DNA from: UBA1450 sp964452355
Lineage (GTDB): Bacteria > Patescibacteriota > Microgenomatia > UBA1406 > GWC2-37-13
Reading direction: 5' to 3'
Assembly (NCBI GenBank): GCA_964452355.1
Contig: CAYVKV010000001.1
Span: 1 to 64,000 of the forward strand
DNA length: 64,000 nucleotides
Positions 48,268-58,800 of this stretch are shown piece by piece. How positions within the stretch are numbered: the stretch's first letter is position 1; each line of letters opens with the position of its first letter. Under the pieces are notes generated by a model. It saw nothing but the letters and a program-made list of their open reading frames with translations, made no database searches and was not told the DNA's origin. Position numbers and translations under genes: made by a program.

Positions 48268-48311
48268 AAATTGACACTGAGCCCTATTTGACATATAATA
48301 GAGTTTCCGAA

Positions 48312-48381
48312 TCCGGGGTAGTGTACGGCTGCACAGGAGGCTCATAATCTCCTCGACTAGGTTCGACTCCTAGCCCCGGAA
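48312..48381 (+). tRNA. tRNA with CAT anticodon (elongator tRNA-Met or Ile2)
   Basis: Acceptor TCCGGGG pairs with CCCCGGA; D stem GTGT/GCAC; anticodon stem GGAGG/TCTCC with loop CTCATAA; T arm CTAGG-TTCGACT-CCTAG. The 1-72 pair is T-A and the anticodon stem lacks the three G-C pairs of initiators, so it is not tRNA-fMet. CCA is not encoded (ACA follows). The type Met or lysidine-modified Ile cannot be fixed by eye. Confidence 0.92.
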
Positions 48382-48408
48382 CAAAAAAACAATAGTATAC
48401 TAATACTT

Positions 48409-49332
48409 ATGCTCATCTCAATCATTATCCCGGTATTCAATGAGAAAGATAACATTCACCCACTGCTTGAATCACTTCTTCCGATTATTGAAAGCTACTC
48501 ATATGAAATTTTGTTTGTAAACGATGGGTCACGCGATGGGACAGATATGGTGATTCAAGACATTGCTCAAAAAAACAAGAATATCAAGCTCCTCTCATTC
48601 AACCGAAACTTCGGACACCAGATAGCACTTATGGCAGGGTATTCATTTGCAAAAGGAGATGCCGTGATCAGTATGGACGCAGACTTGCAAGATCCTCCAA
48701 GCGCAATTCCACAAATGATCGAAAAATGGCAACAGGGCGCAAAGATCGTATATGCAAAACGAAAAAAACGAGATGTTGACAGTGTATTTAAAAAAAAGAC
48801 CGCTGAAATTTTTTATCGTTTTATGAATATGCTTTCTGACATTAAGATCCCTGAAAATGTCGGAGATTTCCGTTTGCTTGATCGGAGTGCGGTTGACTAC
48901 CTAAAAACACTTCCGGAGCATGCACCGTTTTTGCGCGGACTGGTGGCATGGGGTGGATATCAAGAAGACTATGTATATTTTGATCGAGAAGAACGACATT
49001 CGGGAAAAACACATTATTCTATCTCAAAGATGGTGAATTTTGCGCTCGACGGCATCACTTCTTTTTCTGTCAAACCACTGCGGCTTGCCACATATATGGG
49101 ATTTACTGCCGGCTCTTTTGGGTTTCTTGGCATCATCTATGCGGTGATTGGAAAATTCTTTCTTCCTATCCCATGGGTTACTGGTTGGACCGGCATATTT
49201 GTTGGCATCATGTTTATTGGTGGCGTACAGCTCATTACTATTGGAATTATCGGCGAATACATCAGCAAAATATACCTTGAAGTTCTCAGACGCCCTCACT
49301 TCATATTGAAAGAAAAAATAAACGTAGATTAA
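48409..49332 (+). CDS. Family 2 glycosyltransferase (dolichol-phosphate mannose synthase-like)
   Basis: The 307-residue protein has a GT-A domain: SIIIPVFNEKDNIHPLLESLL, LFVNDGSRDGTDMVIQD, SMDADLQDPPSAIPQMIEKW and DFRLLDRSAVDYLKTLPE. The acidic DxD-like motif is MDADLQDP near residue 97. Two C-terminal membrane helices (LATYMGFTAGSFGFLGIIYAVIG and TGIFVGIMFIGGVQLITIGIIGEYI) anchor it. Such enzymes transfer a sugar to a polyprenyl phosphate for surface glycan synthesis. Confidence 0.9.
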   Translation: MLISIIIPVFNEKDNIHPLLESLLPIIESYSYEILFVNDGSRDGTDMVIQDIAQKNKNIKLLSFNRNFGHQIALMAGYSFAKGDAVISMDADLQDPPSAIPQMIEKWQQGAKIVYAKRKKRDVDSVFKKKTAEIFYRFMNMLSDIKIPENVGDFRLLDRSAVDYLKTLPEHAPFLRGLVAWGGYQEDYVYFDREERHSGKTHYSISKMVNFALDGITSFSVKPLRLATYMGFTAGSFGFLGIIYAVIGKFFLPIPWVTGWTGIFVGIMFIGGVQLITIGIIGEYISKIYLEVLRRPHFILKEKINVD

Positions 49333-49341
49333 AAACAGTAT

Positions 49342-49485
49342 ATGAAATCAATCAAAATCATCATTCTTTCTTTTATTCTTGCGCTCATTGTATATGGAGC
49401 GTATGTATGGATTCAAAGCAAGAATACTTCACTTTCTCCGATACCGGAAGATGGCGTCAAGGTGATTCAAATCTCTCCAAATTAG
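49342..49485 (+). CDS. Small single-span membrane protein, 47 aa
   Basis: The sequence starts MKSIKIIILSFILALIVYGAYVWIQSK and ends in a polar tail (LSPIPEDGVKVIQISPN). It follows the glycosyltransferase gene by 9 bp and is probably cotranscribed. I do not recognise a family. It could be a small accessory subunit of the membrane enzyme upstream, which is speculation. Confidence 0.5.
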   Translation: MKSIKIIILSFILALIVYGAYVWIQSKNTSLSPIPEDGVKVIQISPN

Positions 49486-49489
49486 TGTC

Positions 49490-49957
49490 TTAATCTCCTA
49501 TTTTTAATCGGAAAACGTCACCTTTACCTCCTAAGAATAGCTGATCTATGGTAAATAAGATGATGTATGCACTTGCATAAACAACCAACCCAAGTATTGC
49601 CCAGTTGAAAGTTTTTTTGGCATGTTCCAGTTTTTCTGGTTGACCCAGTGACATCATCCACCGAAAACTTCCAAGTACAAACATAATAAAAAGCACTAAG
49701 AGAACAAGAGCATTTGAGATGAAAAGAAGATTCCCAATAACAACCTCAAAACATTTTATAGTTGGAACGCCATTGACGAGACAGGTGTCTGTTAACGGCT
49801 CTCGTACAGCAGTTGCAGGATCAATATCACCAGCCGCTATTCCATTTCCATTCAAATCATTCCAATCACGGATCTGGGCAAATACGCTCATGGGACGACT
49901 CATTAATATCCCAATAATAATGAGGTTTATTGAGGTACGGTTTAAATATTTTTGCAT
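49490..49957 (-). CDS. VirB2/TrbC-like pilin-related membrane protein
   Basis: From the ATG at 49955-49957 the product is 155 residues. It has an N-terminal helix with a probable signal cleavage (SVFAQIRDW), a short segment DWNDLNGNGIAAGDIDP, and two membrane helices near residues 82-102 and 122-142 separated by GSFRWMMSLGQPEKLEHAKK. This is the layout of VirB2/TrbC pilins. It lies next to the tandem pilin array and may be a divergent member. Confidence 0.65.
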   Translation of the reverse strand: MQKYLNRTSINLIIIGILMSRPMSVFAQIRDWNDLNGNGIAAGDIDPATAVREPLTDTCLVNGVPTIKCFEVVIGNLLFISNALVLLVLFIMFVLGSFRWMMSLGQPEKLEHAKKTFNWAILGLVVYASAYIILFTIDQLFLGGKGDVFRLKIGD

Positions 49958-50030
49958 ATTTATATCTGGTGCCATTATATTTTATAGTGTATGACACAAG
50001 ATGAAAATTAACAAGAAGGGAGTAGCCTAG

Positions 50031-50693
50031 TTACAGAGATTCTCCAGAGGCGTTTGCCCCACATTTTAAGAATCTGGTATTTATTCTCTCTCCATATGTA
50101 CCATCATCTTTTATACAAACACAACAAAATGCATCATCCGTAGATGAGGAGGTATATCCTCCCGCCCATGTTTGTGTTTGAATACTATTCGGCTCAATAA
50201 GCCCCGGCAATGTCAATGGACAAGATAAGCCAAGACAAATTCTTCTATTAAAGATGACTTGTTCAAGAGTCCATATGATAGCAAGAACTGCGACAATAAG
50301 AATCATACCAAGAACTGCAGCTTGAATTTTCTCTCGTGCAGCAGTAACTGCATCCTTGTCTCCTCCTGAGGTGACCCATGCAAGAGCACCAAGTAGAAGA
50401 TAAAAGAGAGCAGCAAGACCGGCAATCACAAAGAATGCACGGATTGCAAAGGTCAAAAGGTCACCCAAGGAGGGGATCTTAAATCCCAGTTCTCCGGTGT
50501 CTATTGAGGTACAGGCGGGGAATGAACCTTTTGTAAATACTCTATTAAGGTCCTCGTTCCATCCACCTGCATCAAAATAGGCATAATCTTGACATTCAGG
50601 CGACTCAAATGCAATAGACGTCTGTGGCAGATGTATCAAAAAAAACCAAAAAAGAACAAATGCAGTGATAAAAAAAGAATTAAGCTTGTTCAT
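50031..50693 (-). CDS. Tandem pilin copy A (VirB2/TrbC-like)
   Basis: The 220-residue protein has a signal peptide (about residues 1-28), a variable segment (ECQDYAYFDAGGWNEDLNR), the constant core from TGELGFKIPSLGDLLTFAIRAFF to RRICLGLSCPLTLPGLIE, and a variable Cys-rich tail (AFCCVCIKDDGTYGERI). The core has two membrane helices around GALAWVTSGGDKDAVTAAREKI. The 251 bp at 50209-50459 are identical to copies B and D. Probably a pilus subunit of an atypical type IV secretion-like machine. Confidence 0.82.
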   Translation of the reverse strand: MNKLNSFFITAFVLFWFFLIHLPQTSIAFESPECQDYAYFDAGGWNEDLNRVFTKGSFPACTSIDTGELGFKIPSLGDLLTFAIRAFFVIAGLAALFYLLLGALAWVTSGGDKDAVTAAREKIQAAVLGMILIVAVLAIIWTLEQVIFNRRICLGLSCPLTLPGLIEPNSIQTQTWAGGYTSSSTDDAFCCVCIKDDGTYGERINTRFLKCGANASGESL

Positions 50694-50783
50694 TGATTAA
50701 TGATGATTAATTATTTGTTTAATTTAACAGAGAAACTCTGGACATAGTTCCTATGTCCAGAGTGATAAAATTAATTTCAGAGT

Positions 50784-51377
50784 TTATAGTCCACAGTTTT
50801 CTGTCGGATCAAGTGCATCATCTACAACTTGAGTACATCCATCGGTGCCAGATGTAGCACAAAGACCTCCCGTATCAGCGATACATGAGCAACATAACTT
50901 CGCACCAGCCGTATTTTCTACAAGCCCCGGTAATGTCAATGGACAAGATAAGCCAAGACAAATTCTTCTATTAAAGATGACTTGTTCAAGAGTCCATATG
51001 ATAGCAAGAACTGCGACAATAAGAATCATACCAAGAACTGCAGCTTGAATTTTCTCTCGTGCAGCAGTAACTGCATCCTTGTCTCCTCCTGAGGTGACCC
51101 ATGCAAGAGCACCAAGTAGAAGATAAAAGAGAGCAGCAAGACCGGCAATCACAAAGAATGCACGGATTGCAAAGGTCAAAAGATCACCAAGAGATGGGAT
51201 CTTAAAACCGAGATCTCCAGTATCTATTGAGGTACAGGCGGGTAAATTTAACCGTTCTGTATCAAGACAATCCGCCTCTGCTGCAAGCACCCCTGTATGC
51301 AGAGATGCAAAAATCCCTACAAAGACTAGAAAAATCAAAAGATGAAAAACAATTGTTTTTTGCAAAAATTTTTTCAT
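50784..51377 (-). CDS. Tandem pilin copy B (VirB2/TrbC-like)
   Basis: The 197-residue protein has a signal peptide ending near VLAAEADC, a very short variable segment (CLDTERLNLPACTSIDTG), the same constant core, and a different Cys-rich tail (KLCCSCIADTGGLCATSG, then CTQVVDDALDPTENCGL). The core at 50932-51182 is identical in DNA to copies A and D over 251 bp. The variable ends show that the core is being homogenised while the ends diversify. Confidence 0.85.
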   Translation of the reverse strand: MKKFLQKTIVFHLLIFLVFVGIFASLHTGVLAAEADCLDTERLNLPACTSIDTGDLGFKIPSLGDLLTFAIRAFFVIAGLAALFYLLLGALAWVTSGGDKDAVTAAREKIQAAVLGMILIVAVLAIIWTLEQVIFNRRICLGLSCPLTLPGLVENTAGAKLCCSCIADTGGLCATSGTDGCTQVVDDALDPTENCGL

Positions 51378-51401
51378 ATAAAATGATGAATTAAATAATA
51401 A

Positions 51402-51589
51402 TTATCTCGTCGTAGCATTTCCATCTGCTTTGCACTTATCAGCAGCAGTATTAATCAATGTTGTGCGATCCCCGGTTGTTTCATTCACACATACGCAACA
51501 GAAGTCTTTACCAGACTGTTCAATAAGCCCCGGCAATGTCAATGGACAAGATAAGCCAAGACAAATTCTTCTATTAAAGATGACTTGTT
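51402..51589 (-). CDS. Tandem pilin copy C, C-terminal part (cut by the assembly gap)
   Basis: Only the last 62 codons are seen: QVIFNRRICLGLSCPLTLPG of the constant core, then the third variable tail DFCCVCVNETTGDRTTLI. The first 55 bp next to the gap (51535-51589) are identical to the matching part of the other copies. The N-terminal part is missing in the N run. Confidence 0.75.
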
Positions 51590-51689
51590 NNNNNNNNNNN
51601 NNNNNNNNNNNNNNNNNNNNNNNNNNNNNNNNNNNNNNNNNNNNNNNNNNNNNNNNNNNNNNNNNNNNNNNNNNNNNNNNNNNNNNNNN
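51590..51689. other. Assembly gap of 100 N inside the pilin array
   Basis: The 100-N run is a standard unknown-size gap. Both flanks hold the same identical core sequence, so the assembler stopped in a repeat. One or more pilin copies may be missing, or C and D may be halves joined wrongly. Confidence 0.95.
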
Positions 51690-52183
51690 AATGTCAATGG
51701 ACAAGATAAGCCAAGACAAATTCTTCTATTAAAGATGACTTGTTCAAGAGTCCATATGATAGCAAGAACTGCGACAATAAGAATCATACCAAGAACTGCA
51801 GCTTGAATTTTCTCTCGTGCAGCAGTAACTGCATCCTTGTCTCCTCCTGAGGTGACCCATGCAAGAGCACCAAGTAGAAGATAAAAGAGAGCAGCAAGAC
51901 CGGCAATCACAAAGAATGCACGGATTGCAAAGGTCAAAAGATCACCAAGAGATGGGATCTTAAAACCAAGGTCACCGGTGTTTATCTCTTGACAAGTAAC
52001 GGTATTATCAAATGCAACACCTGACGCAAGAGTAGTAGCATCAAATCCACATGTTGCTGGATTCGCAGTCACATAAGCACTAGCTGTCTGAGCAAATACA
52101 CTCCCCCAATTCATGCCTAAAAACATAATAATGACGAAAAGAAAAGAAATTATTTTCGAAATGTGAAATGATCTTTGAAACAT
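51690..52183 (-). CDS. Tandem pilin copy D, N-terminal part (cut by the assembly gap)
   Basis: The start at 52183 gives a signal peptide (FLFVIIMFLGMNWGSVFAQT), a variable segment (ASAYVTANPATCGFDATTLASG) and the constant core with GALAWVTSGGDKDAVTAARE. The core at 51690-51940 is identical to copies A and B. The C-terminal variable tail is lost in the gap. It is the first gene of the array in the direction of transcription. Confidence 0.8.
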
Positions 52184-52258
52184 ATAATAAAAGTAAATGA
52201 ATAAACAAATCTATTTCTACAATCATAATACCCAGTTATTCCTCGTGTTGTCAACACT

Positions 52259-53782
52259 TTATTGCAATTCTTTTTCCCGATATTGCAATGCTTCAGCAAT
52301 ATAAGATGCTTCTATATCTTTCGAGCCTTCCAAATCGGCAATAGTACGCGCGACTTTTATAGTCTTAAAATACGACCGTGCAGAAAGTGCAAGCCTCTCG
52401 ACTGCAGTTTTGAGCATTTGTTGCGCTTTATCAGTAAGCACGCAATATTTTTTTATATCAGATGATGACATCTCACTGTTGAAAAGATACATGTCTGTAG
52501 AAAATCGTTTTTCCTGTATTTTTCGAGCTTTTTTCACGCGAGAACGTACCTCTTTGCTTGATTCGCTTTCATATTCGTCTGACAGTTCGTCAACCTCGAC
52601 CGGCGGGACATCAATATGCAGATCAATTCTGTCTAGTAACGGACCGGATAATCGTTTTTTGTATCGCATGATCATTCCCGGGGCACATTTGCATGATTTT
52701 TTTGGGTGACCCAAGTATCCACAGGGACAGGGGTTTGATGCTGCAAGCAAAAGAAAACGTGCAGGAAATGTCAAGGTTCCTGCGGCACGAGATACCGTCA
52801 CTACTCCATCTTCCAACGGCTGTCGCATCGCCTCAAGTACATTCCGGGGGAATTCGGGGAACTCATCCAAGAACAATACGCCCCGATGAGCCATAGATAT
52901 CTCGCCCGGCATTGGGCTACTCCCTCCTCCAATGAGTCCAACTCGTGATGTCGTGTGGTGGGGCGATCGAAACGGTCGAATTCCATGAAACGTATCGTCT
53001 GATAGCTCACCTACGACCGAATATATCTTTGCAACCTCAAGCATTTCTTGCTTTTCCAATCGGGGTAAAATTGATGGCATACTTCGAGAAAGCAGTGTCT
53101 TTCCAGCGCCGGGCGTTCCTTTTAGGTGAATATTGTGAAAGCCTGCTGCTGCAATTTCAAGGGCTCGCTTGGCTTGCTCTTGACCTTTTATCTGTGAAAA
53201 ATCATGATGAAAGAGCACCTTCTCGTCTTCGATAAATGTTGAAACAGATATATACTTTTGTATCAACTTTCTTTCAAGGAGATGATCAATCAGTTCTTGC
53301 AGATTTGATACCGGATAAATGATCATATCTTCAAATATTGATGCTTCTTCAGCATTCTCTTTTGGAATGATTACTTCGGGTAGTTTTTGCTCTTGTGCAA
53401 GAAGTATCAATGGGACAATGCCATTTATTTTTCTCACTCTTCCTTCAAGTGAAAGCTCACCAAGAAGCATTTTGTCTTCGAGAGCAGATTGAGATATCGT
53501 ACCTGATGCCGCAAGAATGCCGATTGCAATAGCAAGATCAAAGGCAGAACCAGATTTGGGAATATCGGCAGGAGCCATATTTACCGTGATGCGAGAATCG
53601 GGCATTTCGTAACCCGCATTGGTAAGAGCTGTCCGAACTCGTTCTTTTGATTCGTCGACTGACTTATTGGGAAGACCAACAATGGTAAAGGTGGGGAAAC
53701 CGCGCCCCGCCACATCAACCTCGACTGTGACCAGTACTCCATGAAGTCCAATTGTTGCACCAGCCAAGGCCTTTGCAAGCAT
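52259..53782 (-). CDS. comM: ComM/YifB-family Mg-chelatase-like ATPase
   Basis: The 507-residue protein has the N-terminal ChlI domain (VEVDVAGRGFPTFTIVGLPNKSVDESKERVR), the AAA+ core with Walker A HLKGTPGAGKTLLSRS, Walker B HRGVLFLDEFPEF, and a CNPCPCGYLG segment (Cys cluster). The C-terminal RSYFKTIKVARTIADLEGSKDI matches ComM. In other bacteria ComM promotes branch migration during natural transformation. Its position beside a pilus locus fits DNA uptake. Confidence 0.94.
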   Translation of the reverse strand: MLAKALAGATIGLHGVLVTVEVDVAGRGFPTFTIVGLPNKSVDESKERVRTALTNAGYEMPDSRITVNMAPADIPKSGSAFDLAIAIGILAASGTISQSALEDKMLLGELSLEGRVRKINGIVPLILLAQEQKLPEVIIPKENAEEASIFEDMIIYPVSNLQELIDHLLERKLIQKYISVSTFIEDEKVLFHHDFSQIKGQEQAKRALEIAAAGFHNIHLKGTPGAGKTLLSRSMPSILPRLEKQEMLEVAKIYSVVGELSDDTFHGIRPFRSPHHTTSRVGLIGGGSSPMPGEISMAHRGVLFLDEFPEFPRNVLEAMRQPLEDGVVTVSRAAGTLTFPARFLLLAASNPCPCGYLGHPKKSCKCAPGMIMRYKKRLSGPLLDRIDLHIDVPPVEVDELSDEYESESSKEVRSRVKKARKIQEKRFSTDMYLFNSEMSSSDIKKYCVLTDKAQQMLKTAVERLALSARSYFKTIKVARTIADLEGSKDIEASYIAEALQYREKELQ

Positions 53783-53810
53783 AACGCATTAGGATGAGAT
53801 ACTCTCTTGA

Positions 53811-55802
53811 TTATTCAGTAGTGTTTGTTTTTGACATTCCATCATCGGACGATCGCTTTTTGTACACATAAATCGCAAGCATCACGCCCGCTCCCCCCAG
53901 GAGAATCAGAAGTACTGCGCCGATCAAATATACTGGGTTTTTTGATGATGATGTTGTCGTTGTCGCTTCTTCGGTGCCACTTGGTGTCATCACGATAGTT
54001 GGCGAAACCTCAGTTACCAATGGTGATATTTTTTGCTGTGGGACAAAACTCGGAGTTACATTTCGACGAGGATTTGTGGTTGAACTTGCAAATTTGTATG
54101 GATTAATTTTTTCTGCTTCAATAAATTCGTTGTTATTTGCCAGAAATTGAGACGTACTCTGATAAGACATATTCTCAGGTTCAGCGGTCGACGTAAATCT
54201 TAAGGAGTACTCAGTTGCAGGTGCATATTCCGAAGTTATTCTAAAATATCCATTACTATCTGCTGTCATTGAATAAATTGGCGCTTCAGAAAATGAAACA
54301 TAGATTCCTACAATTGCATTCGGCATGATATTTCCTGCATTGTCATATGCATAGCCTTCAAGATAGAGCGGGATGGGGTTTATAATAGACTCAACTGTGT
54401 CACCTTCTTGAGCGTGTACAACGCCGACAATTTTTTGTATAACTTCGTGAACCCATGAAATAGCCCCATCAATCGTTAAATCTCTGCGAGTCAGTGTTGC
54501 GCTCGTCAAATCCTGCTTTACAAATTTCATTTTGTAGCTCTGCCCATTGAAAAGTGTTGATTGATCAAGTGTCAATTTGAATTTGCCATTCTTGTCAGGA
54601 CCACCATTACGATGATTGAATTGCTTGTTAAACACACAGCTACCGGTCGGTCCTGGACTACAAATTTCTACATTAAGCAAGACAAATGGATGCGAAACTA
54701 CTCCTTCATAAATAAGTTTTCCATTATTTTCTTGGGTATTTTGATCAAGAATTTCGAGAGGAAATGTATTTCCCGTTCCATTGATAGCCTTCATTACTAC
54801 ATCTCTATGTTCAACTACTCCTCTTTGTCGAATCACCGGAGAATCCGCATAATAAAAGTCAGAATATATTCTGTTTGCATTTGGAGGCATAAGCGCTGCG
54901 TCCGCAGTTACCGCATGGACGTAGCTTGCTTGAACGGGATTAAGCGTATAATTTCCATCAACTACCAAGAATGAAAAGTGTCCCGTTGAACTTGTTAAAT
55001 ATGGTCGAACATTGGGATTTGCAATGGTAATTGCTACTTCATTATTTGTCGCAATGTCGTATTGTTTTAGCGTTACACCCACTCCTGGAATCGGTTCAAG
55101 CGTGTTGATATCAAATGCTTTCCCATAAGGATCATAAGAATTCCCCGAACAGCTTGATGATCGGAAAATAAACGGTAGATCTGCTTGTTTTTGTCCTTCT
55201 CCTTCTCGAGGTACGCTACTTGTTCCTTGGATTTTATTCCACATCATAAATTTTCTCATTCTCTCTTTCTGTGTGTAGCTTTGCCATTCCATAGGAATGA
55301 CATTTCCTCGCCCATCTGAGTTTACCGTCAATCCTTGTGGGTCGTTCAAATCTTTTTGAACATATTGAACTTGTTGGGTTGATCCTTGGTCTAAGTGATA
55401 TATGCCGTATGATTGTTCCTGAGTAAGGCTATATCCTGCCTTATTTTGAAGCACCTTCAGATGATCCCATTGATCTTTTTCTGCCTCACTTAAATTCGTT
55501 GTGTCTACGGTGGCAAAAAGCTCAATATCAAGCTCTCTGTTGCCAGTGGTACAAATCACTTCGCCATCAACATCGACGCACTCTGTTATATATGTTTTGG
55601 ATGAAGTCACGGCTTTTGTTGTTGTAGAACTGAGAGCTGTCCGATGAACATGTGTTTTTCCAGATGGACATGCGGCGTCTTTACACCACTGCGCATCAAG
55701 ACAAACAAATCGAAGTCCAGTAGTTATTTGCGCTTGTGCATGAATCTGAGGAACAAACACAAATAACAATAAACCAAACAGAAGTAATAAATAACTTTTC
55801 AT
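53811..55802 (-). CDS. Large signal-peptide surface protein with carboxypeptidase-like beta domains
   Basis: The ATG at 55800-55802 gives 663 residues. A signal peptide (LLLLFGLLLFVFVPQIHAQAQ) is followed by a region of about 200 residues with several Cys. Two or more beta-sandwich domains follow, of the carboxypeptidase-regulatory or CNA-B type (FDINTLEPIPGVGVTLKQYD, GHFSFLVVDGNYTL; EGYAYDNAGNIMPNAIVGIY, DSNGYFRITSEY). A Thr/Ser linker and one C-terminal helix (PVYLIGAVLLILLGGAGVML) with a KKRSS tail complete it. Probably a cell-surface adhesin-like protein beside the pilus genes. Confidence 0.72.
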   Translation of the reverse strand: MKSYLLLLFGLLLFVFVPQIHAQAQITTGLRFVCLDAQWCKDAACPSGKTHVHRTALSSTTTKAVTSSKTYITECVDVDGEVICTTGNRELDIELFATVDTTNLSEAEKDQWDHLKVLQNKAGYSLTQEQSYGIYHLDQGSTQQVQYVQKDLNDPQGLTVNSDGRGNVIPMEWQSYTQKERMRKFMMWNKIQGTSSVPREGEGQKQADLPFIFRSSSCSGNSYDPYGKAFDINTLEPIPGVGVTLKQYDIATNNEVAITIANPNVRPYLTSSTGHFSFLVVDGNYTLNPVQASYVHAVTADAALMPPNANRIYSDFYYADSPVIRQRGVVEHRDVVMKAINGTGNTFPLEILDQNTQENNGKLIYEGVVSHPFVLLNVEICSPGPTGSCVFNKQFNHRNGGPDKNGKFKLTLDQSTLFNGQSYKMKFVKQDLTSATLTRRDLTIDGAISWVHEVIQKIVGVVHAQEGDTVESIINPIPLYLEGYAYDNAGNIMPNAIVGIYVSFSEAPIYSMTADSNGYFRITSEYAPATEYSLRFTSTAEPENMSYQSTSQFLANNNEFIEAEKINPYKFASSTTNPRRNVTPSFVPQQKISPLVTEVSPTIVMTPSGTEEATTTTSSSKNPVYLIGAVLLILLGGAGVMLAIYVYKKRSSDDGMSKTNTTE

Positions 55803-55890
55803 AGCAATAAACAATTAGTAGTTAATCTCATAATGACATAAGTATTTTCTATTGTCAACAATCCCCAACTATACTAATATGAATATATAA

Positions 55891-58800
55891 ATGAGAAATA
55901 AACTATTTGCTGTTTCGTTGGCTTTCACCATGTTTGTGTCGATGGCACAGGGTTCATATGCTCAACAAGTCACTGACATCTACAACTTTCCAATCAATCC
56001 AATCACTTGTAACAAAATTGACCCTACTCTCAGTTGTCCAGAAGAATTTATTCGAGGTGGTTCATCAGGTGCAGGAATTTATGGCGATCTTGGAGATCGA
56101 TGCGCCACATCATACGCAGATTTCCTCAGTGACCCTATTGGATCGCATTACTGGATAGAAGACCCATCGATCACTTCACAAGGCAAGGCAGATGAACGTG
56201 CACGACAATTTTTATATTGGGTACTCAACACCAACGCAATTGACGAAGCTCCCGTCCTTCGCGCGATCTGGAATTTCTCGAGTATCATTTCCCTTGTTGG
56301 GGTGGTACTTGTTGCGACAATCTTTGGAATCGGATATATCATCAGCCGCCGAAGCGGCAATGTCTACAATGGCATTGGTAATTTCTTCGCAGGAGGTAGT
56401 AGCGGTATCTCCGTGGGGCCAACGATTATTAAGATCGGCACGATGCTTTTGTACGTCGCGTTCTCATCCGCAATTGTATTTATACTAATACAGTTCTCAG
56501 AAATACTGATGCGTTTTTTCTTTGATAACTTGGGTGGAAAAAGTCTTTTTAATATTTATTTTGTAAATCCGGGAGACTCAACACTTGGTGCCACCGAACT
56601 AAGCTATAAATCGTTTATCGGATGCCGTGACCTCAACATCCGCGTCCAAGAAGGAATTGATGCGGAAGTATTCTTGTTGAAAATGACCAATGTGAGCTAT
56701 TATGTGCTGGGCGTCATGCTTCTTCTTCGCAAGATTCTCCTCTGGTTTATGTTGTTTGTCGCGCCATTCTTGGCACTTCTTATGCCATTTATTTTTATCC
56801 GCAATACCGGATGGATCTGGATCGGAGTATTTTTCCAGTGGTTATTTTATGGTCCACTCGTCGCCCTCTTTTTAGGAGCAATGGCTAAAATGTGGAGCGA
56901 GGGAATACCATTTAGTTTTGATTTCTCTCGTGCGGGAGACCTGACTGGATACGTATACCCGACTGGCTTGAACATTGTCTATGGAGGTCCAGCACAACGC
57001 GTCCTTTCTGGAGTTGTTGATCGTCCAATCGGCGCATTGAATAATGGAAGCTATATCGATACGTTTGCCGAATATGTAATCACTTTAATTATGCTTTGGG
57101 CTGTCGCATTTTTCCCATGGTGGCTTTTAAGAATATTCCGAGACTACTGCTGCGAAGGGATTTATGCCATGAAAAATATCTTGCTTGCCATGTACGACAA
57201 TATGCGCGGTGGCCCATCAAAAGGCCCATCCCCTTCTCACCCTCCGTCATTACCATCTCTCAAGATTGATACAAAGACGCCGACCAATCGAGATGTTAAT
57301 GTAAACATTCAATCACTCAATCAGATTAAAAAATCTTTGACAACAGATATTACACGTAGTATGAGTTTTCAAGCGACACGAATTACTGATGTTGCCCGTG
57401 TAGAAACAAACAAACAAATGAACCAGGTTGTTAATAAAAACCTTGCATATATCTCAAATCCCGTTAAGGCAAAGATACCTGCAGAGCGTCAACAATTTAT
57501 GAATCTTCGCTCAGAACTTTTCAATCGTGCTATTAAAAACGATACTGTTGCGCGAACGATTCTTGCCTCAACTTCAACCGTTACAACAGAAAAGTCCAAG
57601 ATTCGTGAATCACTCATTCAGTCATTGCCACAAACCATTTCAATCTCACAGGTGGTCACAAAAGACATTCATATTCCTCAGGAAGCATTTTCAAAAATCA
57701 CCAATAGTTACACAACACAAGTCACCAATAACTCGCAAGCAGTTCAAAAACTAGCAACTTCTGCAAAAACCGATGCTCAAACCGTAACTAATATATTAAA
57801 TACATATAACAGATATACCTCACAGCCTGTTTCTACCATCATTTCAACAATCGCCCGTGAAACCAATACCTCTGAAAAAATTGTCAAACACGTGCTTCAT
57901 GATGCGGGACTCATGAGCGCTCAATCACGATTTGTTCAGGGTATTGCTTCAACACAAAAACTCACCAAAGAACAAGTATCTAAAGTTCTTCATAGCATAA
58001 AATCCACCGTGTTACGAGAAACGTCACTCGCTGAACGCGTTTCTTCCGAAACTCAAACATCAAAGGAAAATGTACAATCATTGATCAAGGACACATTTAC
58101 AAGCGCTGCAACAAACACAACGCTTACCACAACTGTCGCTGAAAAAAGCTCAACCACTCTACCGGCCGTCCAATCAATCATGAATGCATTTGCATCAAGT
58201 ATTGAGAGTTCGTCAACAAAAGAGGTTGTCCAAAATATTTCAAAAACAACAAATATTGATGAATCAACCGTATCAAATGTACTTCAAGAAGCATCTACTC
58301 AAATTCAGAATCATTCAACTCTTCAGCAGACTGCGCAAAAAATTGGCGTTGAGGTGGAACAAGCGAAATCAGTTGTTCGCTTGGCGGTCGACGCAACGGT
58401 TGAAACTGCAGTTTCTTCAAAACCGGTTGTCATGGTGATAAACGATAATCAAGCACCAGCAGCGCAAGTGACTGCCACATCGATACAAAATATTTTCAAG
58501 ACAACTTCCCAGGACAATAACACCACAACAACCGTCGCCCAAACAACGCACACTACCCAACAACAAGTTCAAAATGTCTTGGAATCCTACGCTCAGCATA
58601 TTAATGAGCAGTCATCATCCGCAGTTACCTCGATAGCAACCGAAACAAATATGTCAGTGTCTCAGATAAAAGATATTATGAATGTGACATCTACCACGGT
58701 TCAAAATTCTCCACAAGTGAAAGAACAGATTGTAAAAGAATCAAAGCTTGATCAAAGGACTGTTGAAAAAATCATTCAATCCGTCCCTGCATCTATTCAA

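Noticed and set aside
48312..48381. Initiator tRNA-fMet
   Set aside because: It has a T-A first pair and an anticodon stem without three G-C pairs, unlike initiator tRNAs.
51402..51719. Single pilin gene across the 100-N gap
   Set aside because: The frame passes through undetermined bases and joins two copies of the same core in an order that no intact copy shows.
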